Shown here piece by piece: positions 9,584-18,397 of a DNA stretch of 64,000 nucleotides. The notes under the pieces are model-generated. The model saw nothing but the letters and a program-made list of their open reading frames with translations. It searched no databases and had not been told where the DNA came from. Positions within the stretch are counted from its first letter, which is position 1. The number at the start of each line of letters is the position of its first letter. The stretch comes from Segatella copri (lineage in GTDB: Bacteria; Bacteroidota; Bacteroidia; Bacteroidales; Bacteroidaceae). The position numbers were made by a program, and so were the translations under genes. Where the stretch lies: the NCBI RefSeq assembly GCF_949820605.1, contig NZ_CATKVU010000006.1, positions 3,011,001 to 3,075,000 of the forward strand. The letters are read 5' to 3'.

Positions 9584-10540
9584 TTAACTTTTAATTGTTT
9601 TAATGTCTTTATCTTTGATTTTCACCTTCATCTCATCAAATCCCTCGCCATACACACCGATTACGGAACTCTGACTTACAAAGGCATTTGGGTCGATGAT
9701 CTTGACGATACGGAAGATGGTGACGCTCTCGTTCTTCTTTGCTAGGATACAGAGCACCTTCATCTCGTTGCCCGTGTACCAGCCGTGGCCATCGAGAATG
9801 GTTACGCCATGATCCATCTGCATACCGATGGCATTGGCTATCTCCTGATATTTTTTGCTGAATATCATAAACTGCACACTTTCTCGCTTGGCATTCATCA
9901 CATAGTCGAGTACCAGGTTTTCTATCACCATCGTACAGAGACCGAATACTACCTTTCTAACGGCATCTATCGTGGTAAACTCTGGTTTTGCATTGAAGAC
10001 AAAGAATGAACTGCCCACGATGAGGAGATCCACGAAGATGAGCACACGGCCCAGCGAGATGTTGTGATATTTGTTGACGATGGCAGCAATGATATCCGTT
10101 CCACCTGTACTTCCATTATGCAGAAAGACGATGGCGAGTGATAAACCCGTAAACAGACAGCCGATGATGAGCGACATGAAGTCCTGTCCCTCTCCCAATA
10201 TCTGCACCATCTTGCCATCTTCACCTATCATCCAGTCTTGCGCCAGTGCCAGGAACACGGAGAGCATGATGATGGCATAGACGGTCTTCACCATGAACTT
10301 GAATCCCAGAATCTTCAGCGCTGCAAGCAGCAAGGCGGCATTAATGAGAAAATAAGACAAATAGATAGGTATCCCCGTGCCGTAGTAAATCACGGCTGCG
10401 ATACCCGTTACGCCACCCGTTACTATCTGGTATGGAAGCAGAAAAATGGTCCATCCAAATGTGTAAAGCAAGAGTCCAAGGGTGATGTAGAAATAATCCT
10501 TGCACTCATTCTTAATTGTTTGACTGATTGCTATTTGCAT
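9584..10540 (-). CDS. YitT family membrane protein (DUF161 + DUF2179)
   Basis: The 318-residue protein has five or six hydrophobic helices in its first two thirds, with the family pattern LLPYQIVTGGVTGIA, NGSTGGTDIIAAI and GRVLIFVDLLIV, followed by a soluble C-terminal DUF2179 domain (about 235-315, with HGVTILDGHGWYTG). YitT proteins are conserved inner-membrane proteins with no firm transport substrate. It starts 78 bases downstream of leuS in transcription, after a hairpin, and stands upstream of rdgB. Confidence 0.9.
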   Translation of the reverse strand: MQIAISQTIKNECKDYFYITLGLLLYTFGWTIFLLPYQIVTGGVTGIAAVIYYGTGIPIYLSYFLINAALLLAALKILGFKFMVKTVYAIIMLSVFLALAQDWMIGEDGKMVQILGEGQDFMSLIIGCLFTGLSLAIVFLHNGSTGGTDIIAAIVNKYHNISLGRVLIFVDLLIVGSSFFVFNAKPEFTTIDAVRKVVFGLCTMVIENLVLDYVMNAKRESVQFMIFSKKYQEIANAIGMQMDHGVTILDGHGWYTGNEMKVLCILAKKNESVTIFRIVKIIDPNAFVSQSSVIGVYGEGFDEMKVKIKDKDIKTIKS

Positions 10541-10565
10541 AATATTTTCCTCGTATTTTTAAAGC

Positions 10566-10604
10566 ACAGAAGGTCGCCCATTTTTAGATGAGACGACCTT
10601 CTGT
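10566..10604 (-). terminator. Hairpin terminator after leuS
   Basis: Eleven-base arms ACAGAAGGTCG and CGACCTTCTGT form a stem with a loop of 17 bases directly after the leuS stop codon. On the minus strand it is followed by GCTTTAAAAATACG, so the U tract is weak. It separates leuS from the downstream yitT-like gene. Confidence 0.65.
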
Positions 10605-10618
10605 ATATTATCAATAAA

Positions 10619-13477
10619 TTACTTTTTCAACACCACGTTGACGATCTTCTTTGGTACGATGATCACCTTCAACACGTTGAATCCTTCCAAGTACTTCTGG
10701 CTCTTCTCGTCTTCCAATACCTGCTTCTGGATTTCCTCGTTAGGAGTATCCACAGGGAAAGTCATCTGGAAACGAGCTTTACCATTGAAGGAAATAGTGA
10801 GCTGCATATCGTTCTCCTTCAGATACTGCTCATCATACTTAGGCCATGCAGCATCGCAAACGCTGCCCTGCTCGCCAAGTGCTGCCCACAACTCTTCTGC
10901 GATGTGTGGAGCGAATGGCGCGATGAGGATGACGAGATCTGTCAGAAGTTCCTCGTTGCGGCACTTCTGCTGACCGAGTTCGTTCACGGCAATCATGAAG
11001 GCTGAGATAGAAGTGTTGTAAGAGAACTTCTCGATATCCTCACTAACCTTCTTGATGAGTTTGTGAACGCTCTTCAGACTCTCTGGCTTTGCTGCCTCGT
11101 CGCATGGCAAGAAGTTGTCTGTACGGTTCTCGTAGAACAAGCCCCAGAACTTCTTCAGGAAGCGGTGGCAACCGTCGATACCGTTGGTATCCCAAGGCTT
11201 GCTTGCCTCTACAGGACCCAGGAACATTTCGTAGAGACGCAGGGTATCAGCACCATACTTCTCGACAATCATATCTGGATTTACCACGTTGAACATACTC
11301 TTAGACATCTTCTCGATAGCCCATCCGCAGATGTACTTACCATCCTCCAGGATGAACTCAGCGTTCTGATACTCAGGGCGCCAAGCCTTGAATGCCTCGA
11401 TATCCAAAACATCGTTGCTTACGATGTTTACATCTACATGGATAGGAGTTACGTCGTAATCCTTCTTCAGATTCAAGCTTACGAATACAGGAGCCTTGTC
11501 GTGGTCATCGCTGTTGATGCGGTAAACGAAGTTAGAGCGACCCTGGATCATACCCTGGTTCACCAGCTTCTGGAATGGCTCTTCCTTGCAGCTTACGCCG
11601 AGGTCGAACAGGAACTTGTTCCAGAAACGGGAGTAAATCAAGTGACCGGTAGCATGCTCGCAACCGCCTACGTAGAGGTCTACATTCTGCCAGTACTCAT
11701 CAGCCTTCTTGCCTACGAGTGCCTCATCGTTGTGAGGATCCATGTAGCGCAGATAGTAAGCAGAAGAACCTGCGAAACCTGGCATGGTGTTGAGCTCCAG
11801 TGGGAATACGGTCTTGTTATCTACGAGGCTCTTGTCAACCACCTCTTTCTTCTCGGCATCCCAAGCCCACTTCTTGGCTCTGCCCAATGGTGGCTCGCCA
11901 GTCTCTGTTGGCTTATAGGTCTCAATCTCTGGCAATTCGAGTGGCAGGCACTCCTCTGGAACCATCTGTGGCATTCCATCCTTGTAATATACAGGGAATG
12001 GCTCACCCCAGTAGCGCTGACGGGAAAAGATGGCGTCGCGGAGACGATAGTTTACCTTTACTCGGCCGATGCCCTTCTCGGTAACAAATTTCTTGGTAGC
12101 TGCGATAGCCTCCTTCACGGTGAGTCCGTTCAGAGAGAAGCCATCCATGCTGCTCTTGCCTGCTACAGGTGAGTTGGTTACGATACCTTCCTTGGCGTCG
12201 AAGCTCTCCTCTGAAACATCAGCACCCTCGATAAGAGGAATGATAGGCAGGTTGAAGTGCTTGGCAAAGGCGTAGTCACGGCTATCGTGAGCTGGCACAG
12301 CCATGATGGCACCTGTACCATATCCTGCCAATACATATTCAGAAATCCATACTGGGATTGCCTCGCCAGTGAATGGGTTGATGGCATAACTTCCTGAGAA
12401 TACACCGGTTACGCTGTGGTTAGCCATACGGTCAAGTTCAGTACGCTTCTTCACATAGTCGAGATATTTCTCTACTTCTTCCTTCTGCTCGGCAGTAGTT
12501 ACCTGCTGAACATATTCGCTCTCTGGAGCCAGAACCATGAAGGTTACACCAAACATAGTATCGGCACGGGTGGTGAAGATGGTAAACTTCACGTCGCTGT
12601 CCTTTACAGAGAATACTACCTCTGTACCCTCAGAACGGCCAATCCAGTTCTTCTGGGTTTCCTTGATACTATCGCTCCACTGGATGGTCTCCAAACCGTC
12701 GAGCAGACGCTGAGAGTAAGCAGATGTTCTCAAGCACCACTGCTGCATCTTCTTCTGGATGACAGGATAACCGCCACGCTCACTTACGCCGTTTACCACC
12801 TCGTCGTTGGCAAGTACAGTACCCAAGCCTGGGCACCAGTTAACCATCGTTTCACCGAGGTAAGCGATGCGGTAGTTCATCAGAATCTGCTGCTTCTTCA
12901 CGTCGTCGTAGCTGTTCCACTCCTCGGCTGTGAAGTCAATCTGCTCGTTCTGAGCCACGTTCAAGTCAGCAGAACCCTTCTCCTCGAAGCGCTTGATGAG
13001 CTTCTCGATAGGCTGAGCCTTCTGGCAGCTGTTGCAGAAGAATGAGTTGAACATCTTCTGGAAAGCCCACTGAGTCCAATGGTAATACTTAGGGTCGCAA
13101 GTACGAACCTCGCGGTCCCAGTCGAAAGAGAAGCCGATTTTGTCGAGCTGCTCACGATAACGGTTGATGTTAGCTACGGTAGTAACCTCTGGGTGCTGAC
13201 CTGTCTGGATAGCATACTGCTCAGCAGGCAATCCGTAAGCATCGTAACCCATAGGGTTCAGTACGTTAAATCCGTTCAAACGCTTGTAGCGTGCATAGAT
13301 ATCGCTAGCGATATAACCAAGTGGGTGACCTACGTGCAAACCAGCTCCTGATGGATAAGGGAACATGTTGAGCACATAGAATTTCTTCTTGTTTTCATCC
13401 TCTGTCACCTTGTAGGTCTTGTTCTCGACCCATTTCTGGTGCCATTTCTTCTCGATTTCTCTGAAGTTGTATTCCAT
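10619..13477 (-). CDS. leuS: Leucyl-tRNA synthetase
   Basis: The 952-residue class I synthetase charges tRNA-Leu. The HIGH signature appears as HVGHPLGY near residue 48 and the KMSKS loop as EKMSKSMFN around residue 711. The editing domain (CP1) carries [10 protein letters not shown], and the C-terminal anticodon-binding region is present with [12 protein letters not shown] near the end. Length agrees with Bacteroidota LeuRS, which carry extra inserts. GC content is clearly higher than in the glycan block. It is a core gene and a good anchor for synteny. The large plus-strand frames within it are shadows. Confidence 0.98.
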   Translation of the reverse strand: MEYNFREIEKKWHQKWVENKTYKVTEDENKKKFYVLNMFPYPSGAGLHVGHPLGYIASDIYARYKRLNGFNVLNPMGYDAYGLPAEQYAIQTGQHPEVTTVANINRYREQLDKIGFSFDWDREVRTCDPKYYHWTQWAFQKMFNSFFCNSCQKAQPIEKLIKRFEEKGSADLNVAQNEQIDFTAEEWNSYDDVKKQQILMNYRIAYLGETMVNWCPGLGTVLANDEVVNGVSERGGYPVIQKKMQQWCLRTSAYSQRLLDGLETIQWSDSIKETQKNWIGRSEGTEVVFSVKDSDVKFTIFTTRADTMFGVTFMVLAPESEYVQQVTTAEQKEEVEKYLDYVKKRTELDRMANHSVTGVFSGSYAINPFTGEAIPVWISEYVLAGYGTGAIMAVPAHDSRDYAFAKHFNLPIIPLIEGADVSEESFDAKEGIVTNSPVAGKSSMDGFSLNGLTVKEAIAATKKFVTEKGIGRVKVNYRLRDAIFSRQRYWGEPFPVYYKDGMPQMVPEECLPLELPEIETYKPTETGEPPLGRAKKWAWDAEKKEVVDKSLVDNKTVFPLELNTMPGFAGSSAYYLRYMDPHNDEALVGKKADEYWQNVDLYVGGCEHATGHLIYSRFWNKFLFDLGVSCKEEPFQKLVNQGMIQGRSNFVYRINSDDHDKAPVFVSLNLKKDYDVTPIHVDVNIVSNDVLDIEAFKAWRPEYQNAEFILEDGKYICGWAIEKMSKSMFNVVNPDMIVEKYGADTLRLYEMFLGPVEASKPWDTNGIDGCHRFLKKFWGLFYENRTDNFLPCDEAAKPESLKSVHKLIKKVSEDIEKFSYNTSISAFMIAVNELGQQKCRNEELLTDLVILIAPFAPHIAEELWAALGEQGSVCDAAWPKYDEQYLKENDMQLTISFNGKARFQMTFPVDTPNEEIQKQVLEDEKSQKYLEGFNVLKVIIVPKKIVNVVLKK

Positions 13478-13587
13478 TGTTTTATCTAATAATTATGTTT
13501 CTTTTCTTAAATATAATAAGGTATAACCCTATTCAAGGTGCAAAATTACATTTATTTTGGCACATAACAAAATAAAATGCAAGTTTT

Positions 13588-14562
13588 TTATGAATTTAAT
13601 GTCTTAGCATGCACACACTTCATGTTCTTTTCCAGCTGGGCGGTAGAGCTGGCTCCTACCAATACGCTGGTTACACCTTTCTGCTGCAATATCCAGGCAA
13701 GTGCCATTTCGGCGAGTGTTTCGTCTCTTTCTCCTGCTTCTGCGTTCCATTTCTTGAGCTGTTCCAGCAGTTCTGGAGTTAGAGCAGAGTGTTTCAGAAA
13801 ATGCTCTTTTGCCATACGGCTGTCTGCCGGTATTCCGTTGAGATATCGGTCGGTTAGAAGTCCCTGTGCCAGAGGTGAGAACGAGATGAAACCGATGCCG
13901 TTTTCTGCGCAATAATCTAAGGTTCCATTCTCTTGTGGCGCATGGTCGAGCATGTTGAGTCTGTCCTGAAAAATGAGCAGCGGACAGTCGCGCTCCTTCA
14001 GATATTGATCAGCAAACTTCAGGGCTTCCAGTGGCCAGCGGCTGATGCCGAGATAAAGAGCCTTGCCTTGCTTCACGATGTCTACCATGGCTTGAAGGGT
14101 TTCTTCGAGCGGTGTGTTCGGATCGTAGCGGTGGCTGTAGAAGAGGTCAACATACTCGAGATTCATTCTCTTGAGACTCTGATTCAGACTGGCCATCAGA
14201 TACTTACGGGAACCCCAGTTGCCGTAAGGACCTTCCCACATATCATAACCTGCTTTGGTTGAGATAAAGAGTTCATCGCGATAGGATTTGAAATCATCTT
14301 TCATCAGTCTGCCCATCGTTTCCTCTGCACTTCCGTATGGAGGTCCATAGTTGTTAGCCAGGTCGAAGTGGGTGATACCATGGTCGAAGGCATAGTGAGT
14401 GATGGCACGACTTCTTTCGTAAGGATCTACCTCTCCGAAGTTGTGCCAGAATCCCAAACTTATTTTAGGCAGCAAGATACCACTCTTGCCGCATCTCTTG
14501 TAGAGTGCTTCTGCATCGCTATAGCGATTGGCGTCAGCATGATAAATACCTTTAATGTCCAT
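13588..14562 (-). CDS. Aldo/keto reductase (YghZ / L-glyceraldehyde 3-phosphate reductase type)
   Basis: The 324-residue NADPH-dependent reductase has the catalytic tetrad in family positions: Asp in THFDLANNYG, Tyr in the same block, Lys in ISTKAGYDM and His in FYSHRYDP. Sequence such as PYGNWGSRKYL and the GSAEE loop place it with the YghZ/Gpr branch, which shares the Kv-channel beta subunit fold and reduces L-glyceraldehyde 3-phosphate and methylglyoxal. It stands alone on the minus strand, about 110 bases before the leuS start. The physiological substrate here is inferred only. Confidence 0.92.
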   Translation of the reverse strand: MDIKGIYHADANRYSDAEALYKRCGKSGILLPKISLGFWHNFGEVDPYERSRAITHYAFDHGITHFDLANNYGPPYGSAEETMGRLMKDDFKSYRDELFISTKAGYDMWEGPYGNWGSRKYLMASLNQSLKRMNLEYVDLFYSHRYDPNTPLEETLQAMVDIVKQGKALYLGISRWPLEALKFADQYLKERDCPLLIFQDRLNMLDHAPQENGTLDYCAENGIGFISFSPLAQGLLTDRYLNGIPADSRMAKEHFLKHSALTPELLEQLKKWNAEAGERDETLAEMALAWILQQKGVTSVLVGASSTAQLEKNMKCVHAKTLNS

Positions 14563-14597
14563 TATTCCTTATATTTTTTATTACGGCGAAGAGCCAG

Positions 14598-14703
14598 AAA
14601 CTCTTCACTCTTCACCTTTCATTTGTAAATGCCTATAAACAAGGCATTTGGCGTGGTGAAGAGTTTTTGTTCACTCTTCACCCACTCTTCACCACTCTTC
14701 ACC
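14598..14703 (+). repeat. 106-bp dispersed repeat of the CTCTTCACC family
   Basis: The order is AAACTCTTCACTCTTCACC, a variable middle with AAATGCCTATAAACA, GGTGAAGAG, then three CTCTTCACC units in a row. The same order with the same core (AAATGCC-ATAAACA) occurs at 38213-38319 and, inverted, at 39661-39768. GGTGAAGAG can pair with the CTCTTCACC units, so the repeat can fold on itself. Confidence 0.75.
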
Positions 14704-14888
14704 GGTATGTGGTTAGGAGCCTGCCGGCTCTTCCTTTTCTACATCGCAAAGGTAATAAAAATATTCAATATAATCGTTGTATTGAATAAAAATTATATTT
14801 TTTTCGATATGGAAGAGTAAGTGGGGATGTAGTAAAGGTCGATTGGTTATGGAAAAACATTCTGTTTGTTTGATATGCTTTATCAAAA

Positions 14889-14914
14889 TACACTTTTAAG
14901 GAAGACTTTTTGTA
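14889..14914 (+). repeat. Lone copy of the AAGGACGACTTTTTGTG iteron
   Basis: One 26-bp unit, with A for C in the centre (AAGGAAGACTTTTTGTA), resembles the three tandem units before the AAA_14 gene at 18251-18340. No AAA gene follows here, so it may mark a deleted copy. Confidence 0.6.
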
Positions 14915-15239
14915 CTATAAGAAATAAAAGTTAGCAGTGTGATAGGAAGATGTGCCGACATCTAATCGTGGTGCAACAAGTTTGCTGGTGCCACAGCGGT
15001 TTATAATTTCTTGGTGGCAGACGATGAAGAACATCTCCAACTCATGCGAAACAAATGGCGACCGAGAATGTTCTTTGGCTTTAGGTCCTAAATTTGTCAT
15101 ATTGTTGCTCTTTCGCTGGGCTTTTTGTTTATATGAGGCAAAAGATATTAAAAAATCATTTAAAAATAGATGACTTTCAGTATTATTCAGTACTTTTGCA
15201 CCGACAGTATTTGAAAGTATAAATTTAAATATTACAGAC

Positions 15240-15530
15240 ATGATAAGACTGAATGTATTTTTTGAAGTGAAAGAAGGAGTGGATATGGAGCAACTTAATG
15301 CCCTGTGTCAGGAGTTAGTGGAAAAGTCATTGGATGACGAAGGCAACATTGCCTATGATTATTTCGTTAGTGGTACTCGTGATGGCGTGATGATGATATG
15401 TGAGACTTGGCAGAATGCTAAGGTGCTGAAAACTCACATGGAGTCTGCTCACTTTACCACATTGGTTCCTCAAATAGAGGCTTTGACCAAACATGGATTG
15501 AAATTGGAACAATTTCAGTTTGAGAAATAA
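15240..15530 (+). CDS. Antibiotic biosynthesis monooxygenase (ABM) domain protein
   Basis: The 96-residue protein is one ferredoxin-like ABM domain: strand MIRLNVFFEVKEG, a helix, GNIAYDYFVSGT, MMICETWQN, then KTHMESAHFTTLVPQIE. The pattern E-x-W, then H-x6-H-F is typical. Such proteins act as small quinol monooxygenases or heme-degrading enzymes, or serve as stress proteins; no specific substrate can be read. It is a single-gene unit with a -7 element about 45 bases upstream and a hairpin downstream. Confidence 0.88.
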   Translation: MIRLNVFFEVKEGVDMEQLNALCQELVEKSLDDEGNIAYDYFVSGTRDGVMMICETWQNAKVLKTHMESAHFTTLVPQIEALTKHGLKLEQFQFEK

Positions 15531-15630
15531 CAAAGTTTTCTTAAAGACGATATGTAGTATGAAACTTCACATAGTCTTGCACAACTTTTTCATGAGTGTC
15601 TATTTGGAAAAAACTCTAAATTGAAAAATT

Positions 15631-15667
15631 AGGGGAAATTAGAGGAGAATGTCCCCTAATTTCCCCT
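15631..15667 (+). terminator. Hairpin after the ABM gene
   Basis: Perfect 12-base arms AGGGGAAATTAG and CTAATTTCCCCT enclose a 13-base loop about 100 bases after the stop codon. There is no U tract after it, so termination is likely but not certain. Confidence 0.5.
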
Positions 15668-15690
15668 ACAAGTTATTGGTAGTTCCAGTC

Positions 15691-15935
15691 TTGCTCAAAT
15701 CTAGAGAGTATCAGTCTCCCAGGCTTAACCACCATCGCAGAGAGCACTTTCGATGGTTGTAGTAAACTACAGGAAGTAAGAGTTCCTAGCACATTGGAGC
15801 GTATCGGTGACATGGCTTTCAACAATTGCAACAATTTGAACAACGTATATACTTATACCGTTCTCCCTATCAACATCGACCAGAATACGTTTACCAATTT
15901 CAAGGCTACTACCCTTTGGGTGCCATTTGGGATTA
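15691..15935 (+). pseudogene. Fragment of a BspA-like leucine-rich-repeat protein
   Basis: The plus strand encodes LRR_5-type repeats (TIAESTFDGCSKLQEVRVPS, then LERIGDMAFNNCNNLN) and ends WVPFG, close to the usual C-terminal part of such repeats. There is no start codon or signal peptide, and the frame runs into antisense of the next ATPase. BspA-like proteins are secreted surface proteins. An 8-base deletion relative to copy B breaks the frame near 15680. Confidence 0.8.
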
Positions 15936-15949
15936 TATTCTGTACTATT

Positions 15950-16444
15950 TTACATCATTTCCTTCTTAAACCAAAGCTCGAACACACAGTCGGCGATGAA
16001 AACTCCATCCTTTTCCAAGGTGATCAATTCCTTGTCGATGAGGGCTTTCTTGATGCGGTCGATATTGGATTTGCTGCCCAGCGGATAGGTTTCAGCTACA
16101 GCCTGGGCGGTGAAACCTGAGTGGACGCCACTGCAGAGGAGGCGCAGAAAATTGAGTTGATAGGTGGTTAAGTCCTCGGTTTGCTGTATGAAAAGACCAT
16201 GACATTGTTGCAGCAAGGCGCTGATGCCACTTTGTAAGGTTTCTTCGTTTACTTCTTTCTCGGTTTCTGCCATCACGTTCCAAGCTAGTTGCTGCACGTA
16301 GGAAGAATAGTTCTTTATGGTTTCACAGATTCTTGTTGCATATTCCTCAGATATACTCTTACCATATTTCTCGAACCGGGAGCAGATGAAAGGCACCCAA
16401 TATTCTGTAGGGATGCAATCCAGGTGAAGCATCTCTCCAAACAT
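15950..16444 (-). pseudogene. C-terminal fragment of an AAA-family ATPase (5' half deleted)
   Basis: About 165 residues match the C-terminal half of the intact 374-residue ATPase at 31343-32467, from FGEMLHLDCIPTEYWV to the end FELWFKKEMM. The P-loop half is missing. The junction near 16444 joins the middle of the gene to the near-palindrome that lies upstream of the intact gene, so about 0.7 kb including the promoter -7 element was lost. A longer frame from 16516 exists but its first 20 residues are translated palindrome. Confidence 0.88.
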
Positions 16445-16452
16445 AAGCAAAA

Positions 16453-16491
16453 AAAGTTCACAAGGTTGTGGACCATAAACTTGTGAACTTT
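16453..16491. repeat. 39-bp near-palindrome (ATPase operator copy 1)
   Basis: The arms AAAGTTCACAAG and CTTGTGAACTTT flank a 15-base centre that is itself almost symmetrical (TTGTGGACCATAA here). The same element occurs at 24810-24848 and 32512-32550. In the intact copy it overlaps the promoter; here the -7 element has been deleted. Confidence 0.85.
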
Positions 16492-16569
16492 TAATATTAT
16501 TTTGTAAATCAAGCATTTAAATGTGAGGAGAATTTACAGGCTAAGAGTCTGAGTGTGTTCTTTGTCTCA

Positions 16570-18018
16570 TTAAATAAACAATTCATCCATCGTAATCTGT
16601 TTCTGTACGATGTCGCTATGTTTGTTCTGCTTCAATCCGAAAGAAGTAATCAATGTGAGGAGAAGCGATTTGGAAGTCTTAGTCTCTTCTGTGAAGATAC
16701 GCAGTTTCTCCAGCAACTTCTCCTCATATTCCTTGCTGATTTCGAATTTGCTCTTGTAGAATTTCATCTCACAGATATTGATGGTTTCATCTTTCCGGTC
16801 TATCAGCAAGTCTATTTGAGTTCCCTTTTCTGTGTTGCTGCTTCGCCATGAGCAAACCAAGGTCTGTACTCCCGAAATTCCCAGGGCGTGCTTGATTTTG
16901 GCTATATGGTTTAGACAAAGCATCTCGAAAGACAAGCCAGCCCAAGTATGGTATAGCTGACTGTTCTGGGAGGATGACCAGAAACTGGAATCCTGATACT
17001 TGTTGTGCTTGATGAAACAGAAGTAGAAGAGTGTATAGAAATCTACTAACTGGAATAAGGTGTTTCGCTTTTGGCGAATGTCGGATGTCATCTTATTGGC
17101 TGTACTGAATGGTTCATACAGACGGATGAATCCGCATTGTTCCAATTCTTCCTGTACTGTAGAGAAGGCTCCGTTATCTTTTCCTCCCGATGCCTTGACC
17201 AGTTCCTGTCGGGTCATACCCATTCCTTTGGTAGCAAGGGCAGTAACCACGGCGATATGGTCGGCTGATTTCTTAAACAAAGCTCTGTATAAGTCGTTGA
17301 ACTCATCTTTCAGTTCTGCATTGTCTGCGAAAAACAGCTGGTCGATGTTCTGTGCCAGACTTTTCGATTTATCCATCATTGACAGATAATAAGGTATTCC
17401 TCCCATAACCATATAGCATTCTGCTATCTGTTTTCGGCTGTAGCCGAAGTGGTAAGCCTTGAAGTATTCTTCACATTCGTGCAGGGTGAATGGTTTTACA
17501 ATCATATGATGGGTCAGTCGGTTGTGCAAGCCACCACGGTTGCGAATCAGGTTGTTGATCATCCAGGAGGTGGCGGATCCGCAAACGATGAGTTTGATGT
17601 CGTTGCGCAGTACAGCCCAGCTGTTCCAGAAGTTTTCCAGTGCTGGTATGAATCCCGATTTGGCGGTATCCATCCATGGCAATTCATCGATGAATATTAC
17701 TTTCTTGCCTTCCGGAAGTGTTTCTATGTATTGTGACAGGGCATAGAATGCCAGCAGCCAGCTCTTGAATGTCTGCAGAGTGGTGGAGTGGGTATATTTT
17801 TGCAGGGCAATGCTGAAGTTGACAAGCTGTTCGCCTTTGGCAACTCCGTTCATTCCTGTCATGAAGAAGGCAAAATGGTCCTCTACGGCTTTTCTGATGA
17901 GAAAAGTCTTGCCTACACGTCGTCTTCCATAGACGGCGATAAACTCTGATCTATCGGAGTTTATATATTCATTGAGCAGTTTGAGTTCTGCTTCTCTTCC
18001 TATCAGTCTCTGTTCCAT
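16570..18018 (-). CDS. Archaeal-type AAA ATPase with C-terminal nuclease-like domain, copy A
   Basis: The 482-residue protein begins with an ATPase domain: GREAELKLL, Walker A YGRRRVGKTFL at about 30-40, Walker B KVIFIDELPW near 106-115, and a sensor block LIVCGSATSWM. A winged-helix-like middle (MTRQELVKASGG) follows. The C-terminus has a PD-(D/E)xK-like pattern, with Asp in GTQIDLLID and Glu/Lys in NICEMKFYK, as seen in DUF234-type ATPases. These are common, poorly understood Bacteroidota proteins; a role in nucleic-acid handling, defence or selfish maintenance is possible but unproven. A promoter -7 element (TATCTTTG on the minus strand) lies about 100 bases upstream, with a hairpin in between. 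Confidence 0.88.
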   Translation of the reverse strand: MEQRLIGREAELKLLNEYINSDRSEFIAVYGRRRVGKTFLIRKAVEDHFAFFMTGMNGVAKGEQLVNFSIALQKYTHSTTLQTFKSWLLAFYALSQYIETLPEGKKVIFIDELPWMDTAKSGFIPALENFWNSWAVLRNDIKLIVCGSATSWMINNLIRNRGGLHNRLTHHMIVKPFTLHECEEYFKAYHFGYSRKQIAECYMVMGGIPYYLSMMDKSKSLAQNIDQLFFADNAELKDEFNDLYRALFKKSADHIAVVTALATKGMGMTRQELVKASGGKDNGAFSTVQEELEQCGFIRLYEPFSTANKMTSDIRQKRNTLFQLVDFYTLFYFCFIKHNKYQDSSFWSSSQNSQLYHTWAGLSFEMLCLNHIAKIKHALGISGVQTLVCSWRSSNTEKGTQIDLLIDRKDETINICEMKFYKSKFEISKEYEEKLLEKLRIFTEETKTSKSLLLTLITSFGLKQNKHSDIVQKQITMDELFI

Positions 18019-18054
18019 CGTTATTTTCTTTTTGCAAAGAATAATGCAAGCGAG

Positions 18055-18082
18055 CGCAATGAAAGCTTGCTTTCAAATTGCG
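18055..18082 (-). repeat. Hairpin in the 5' leader of the 482-residue ATPase gene
   Basis: CGCAATGAAAGC and GCTTTCAAATTGCG pair with a 2-base bulge between promoter and start codon. The same hairpin is present in copy B near 26418-26445. It may affect mRNA stability or translation. Confidence 0.5.
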
Positions 18083-18250
18083 AGTGCAACTTATTTTCTG
18101 CGCAAAGATATGAAAAAATACCCATTAGCGCAGATTATCTGCGTATTTTGGCCTTTTTATTTAATACAGAATCATCGGCAAGAAGGGATAAACAGGGGCT
18201 ATAGTTTCTTCAGTTTGGCCCCATTGATTTGTTAGATGGCTATTATAAAA

Positions 18251-18340
18251 TACACTTTAAAGGACGACTTTTTGTGATTTTCCACACTTTTAAGAACGAC
18301 TTTTTGTAGTTTTATACATTTTTAAGGACGACTTTTTGTG
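18251..18340 (+). repeat. Three 26-bp iterons with an exact 32-bp period
   Basis: Units at 18251-18276, 18283-18308 and 18315-18340 share the core AAGGACGACTTTTTGTG, with AAGAACGACTTTTTGTA in the middle one. The third unit supplies the TTG of the -33 element. A 32-bp step is about three helical turns, so all units face the same side of the DNA, as for cooperative protein binding. Confidence 0.85.
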
Positions 18341-18367
18341 CTCTTTGAAATAAAAAATGTATCTTTG
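18336..18367 (+). promoter_or_regulatory. Promoter of the AAA_14 ATPase gene
   Basis: TTG at 18336-18338, 21 bases, then TATCTTTG at 18360-18367 fits the Bacteroidota promoter pattern. The -33 element lies inside iteron 3. Confidence 0.75.
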
Positions 18368-18397
18368 CATTCTGAAATATCAAATAATCAGATAGTT

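Larger units (their letters stand above)
14563..15239. other. 677-bp gap without a gene, holding two dispersed repeats
   Basis: The gap holds a 106-bp CTTCACC-type repeat (14598-14703), a single AAGGACGACTTTTTGTG-type unit (14889-14914), and a likely promoter -7 element TACTTTTG at 15191-15198 before the monooxygenase gene. A minus-strand frame at 14915-15241 has no recognisable domain and starts inside the next gene, so I do not call it. The stretch 14940-15150 may be a decayed gene remnant but I cannot name it. Confidence 0.5.
15683..18202. repeat. Segmental duplication, copy A (LRR fragment, broken ATPase, intact ATPase)
   Basis: This 2.5-kb block is nearly identical to 24040-26616. Both hold, in order, a leucine-rich-repeat gene fragment, a 5'-deleted AAA gene, a near-palindromic element and a complete 482-residue ATPase. 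The two ATPases differ at only six residues or so. Copy B carries two small insertions, one of 6 bp just before the ATPase start and one that completes a hairpin. The deletion in the broken ATPase is shared, so it came before the duplication. Confidence 0.92.

Noticed and set aside
11063..12172. A 369-residue plus-strand open frame
   Set aside because: It lies wholly antisense to leuS, has no recognisable domain or start region, and arises from codon bias of the synthetase gene.
14915..15241. A 108-residue minus-strand frame before the ABM gene
   Set aside because: It starts inside the ABM gene, spans its promoter and shows no family pattern.
18251..18340. Tandem units as a CRISPR array
   Set aside because: There are only three units with 6-base spacers, an embedded promoter element and no cas genes.
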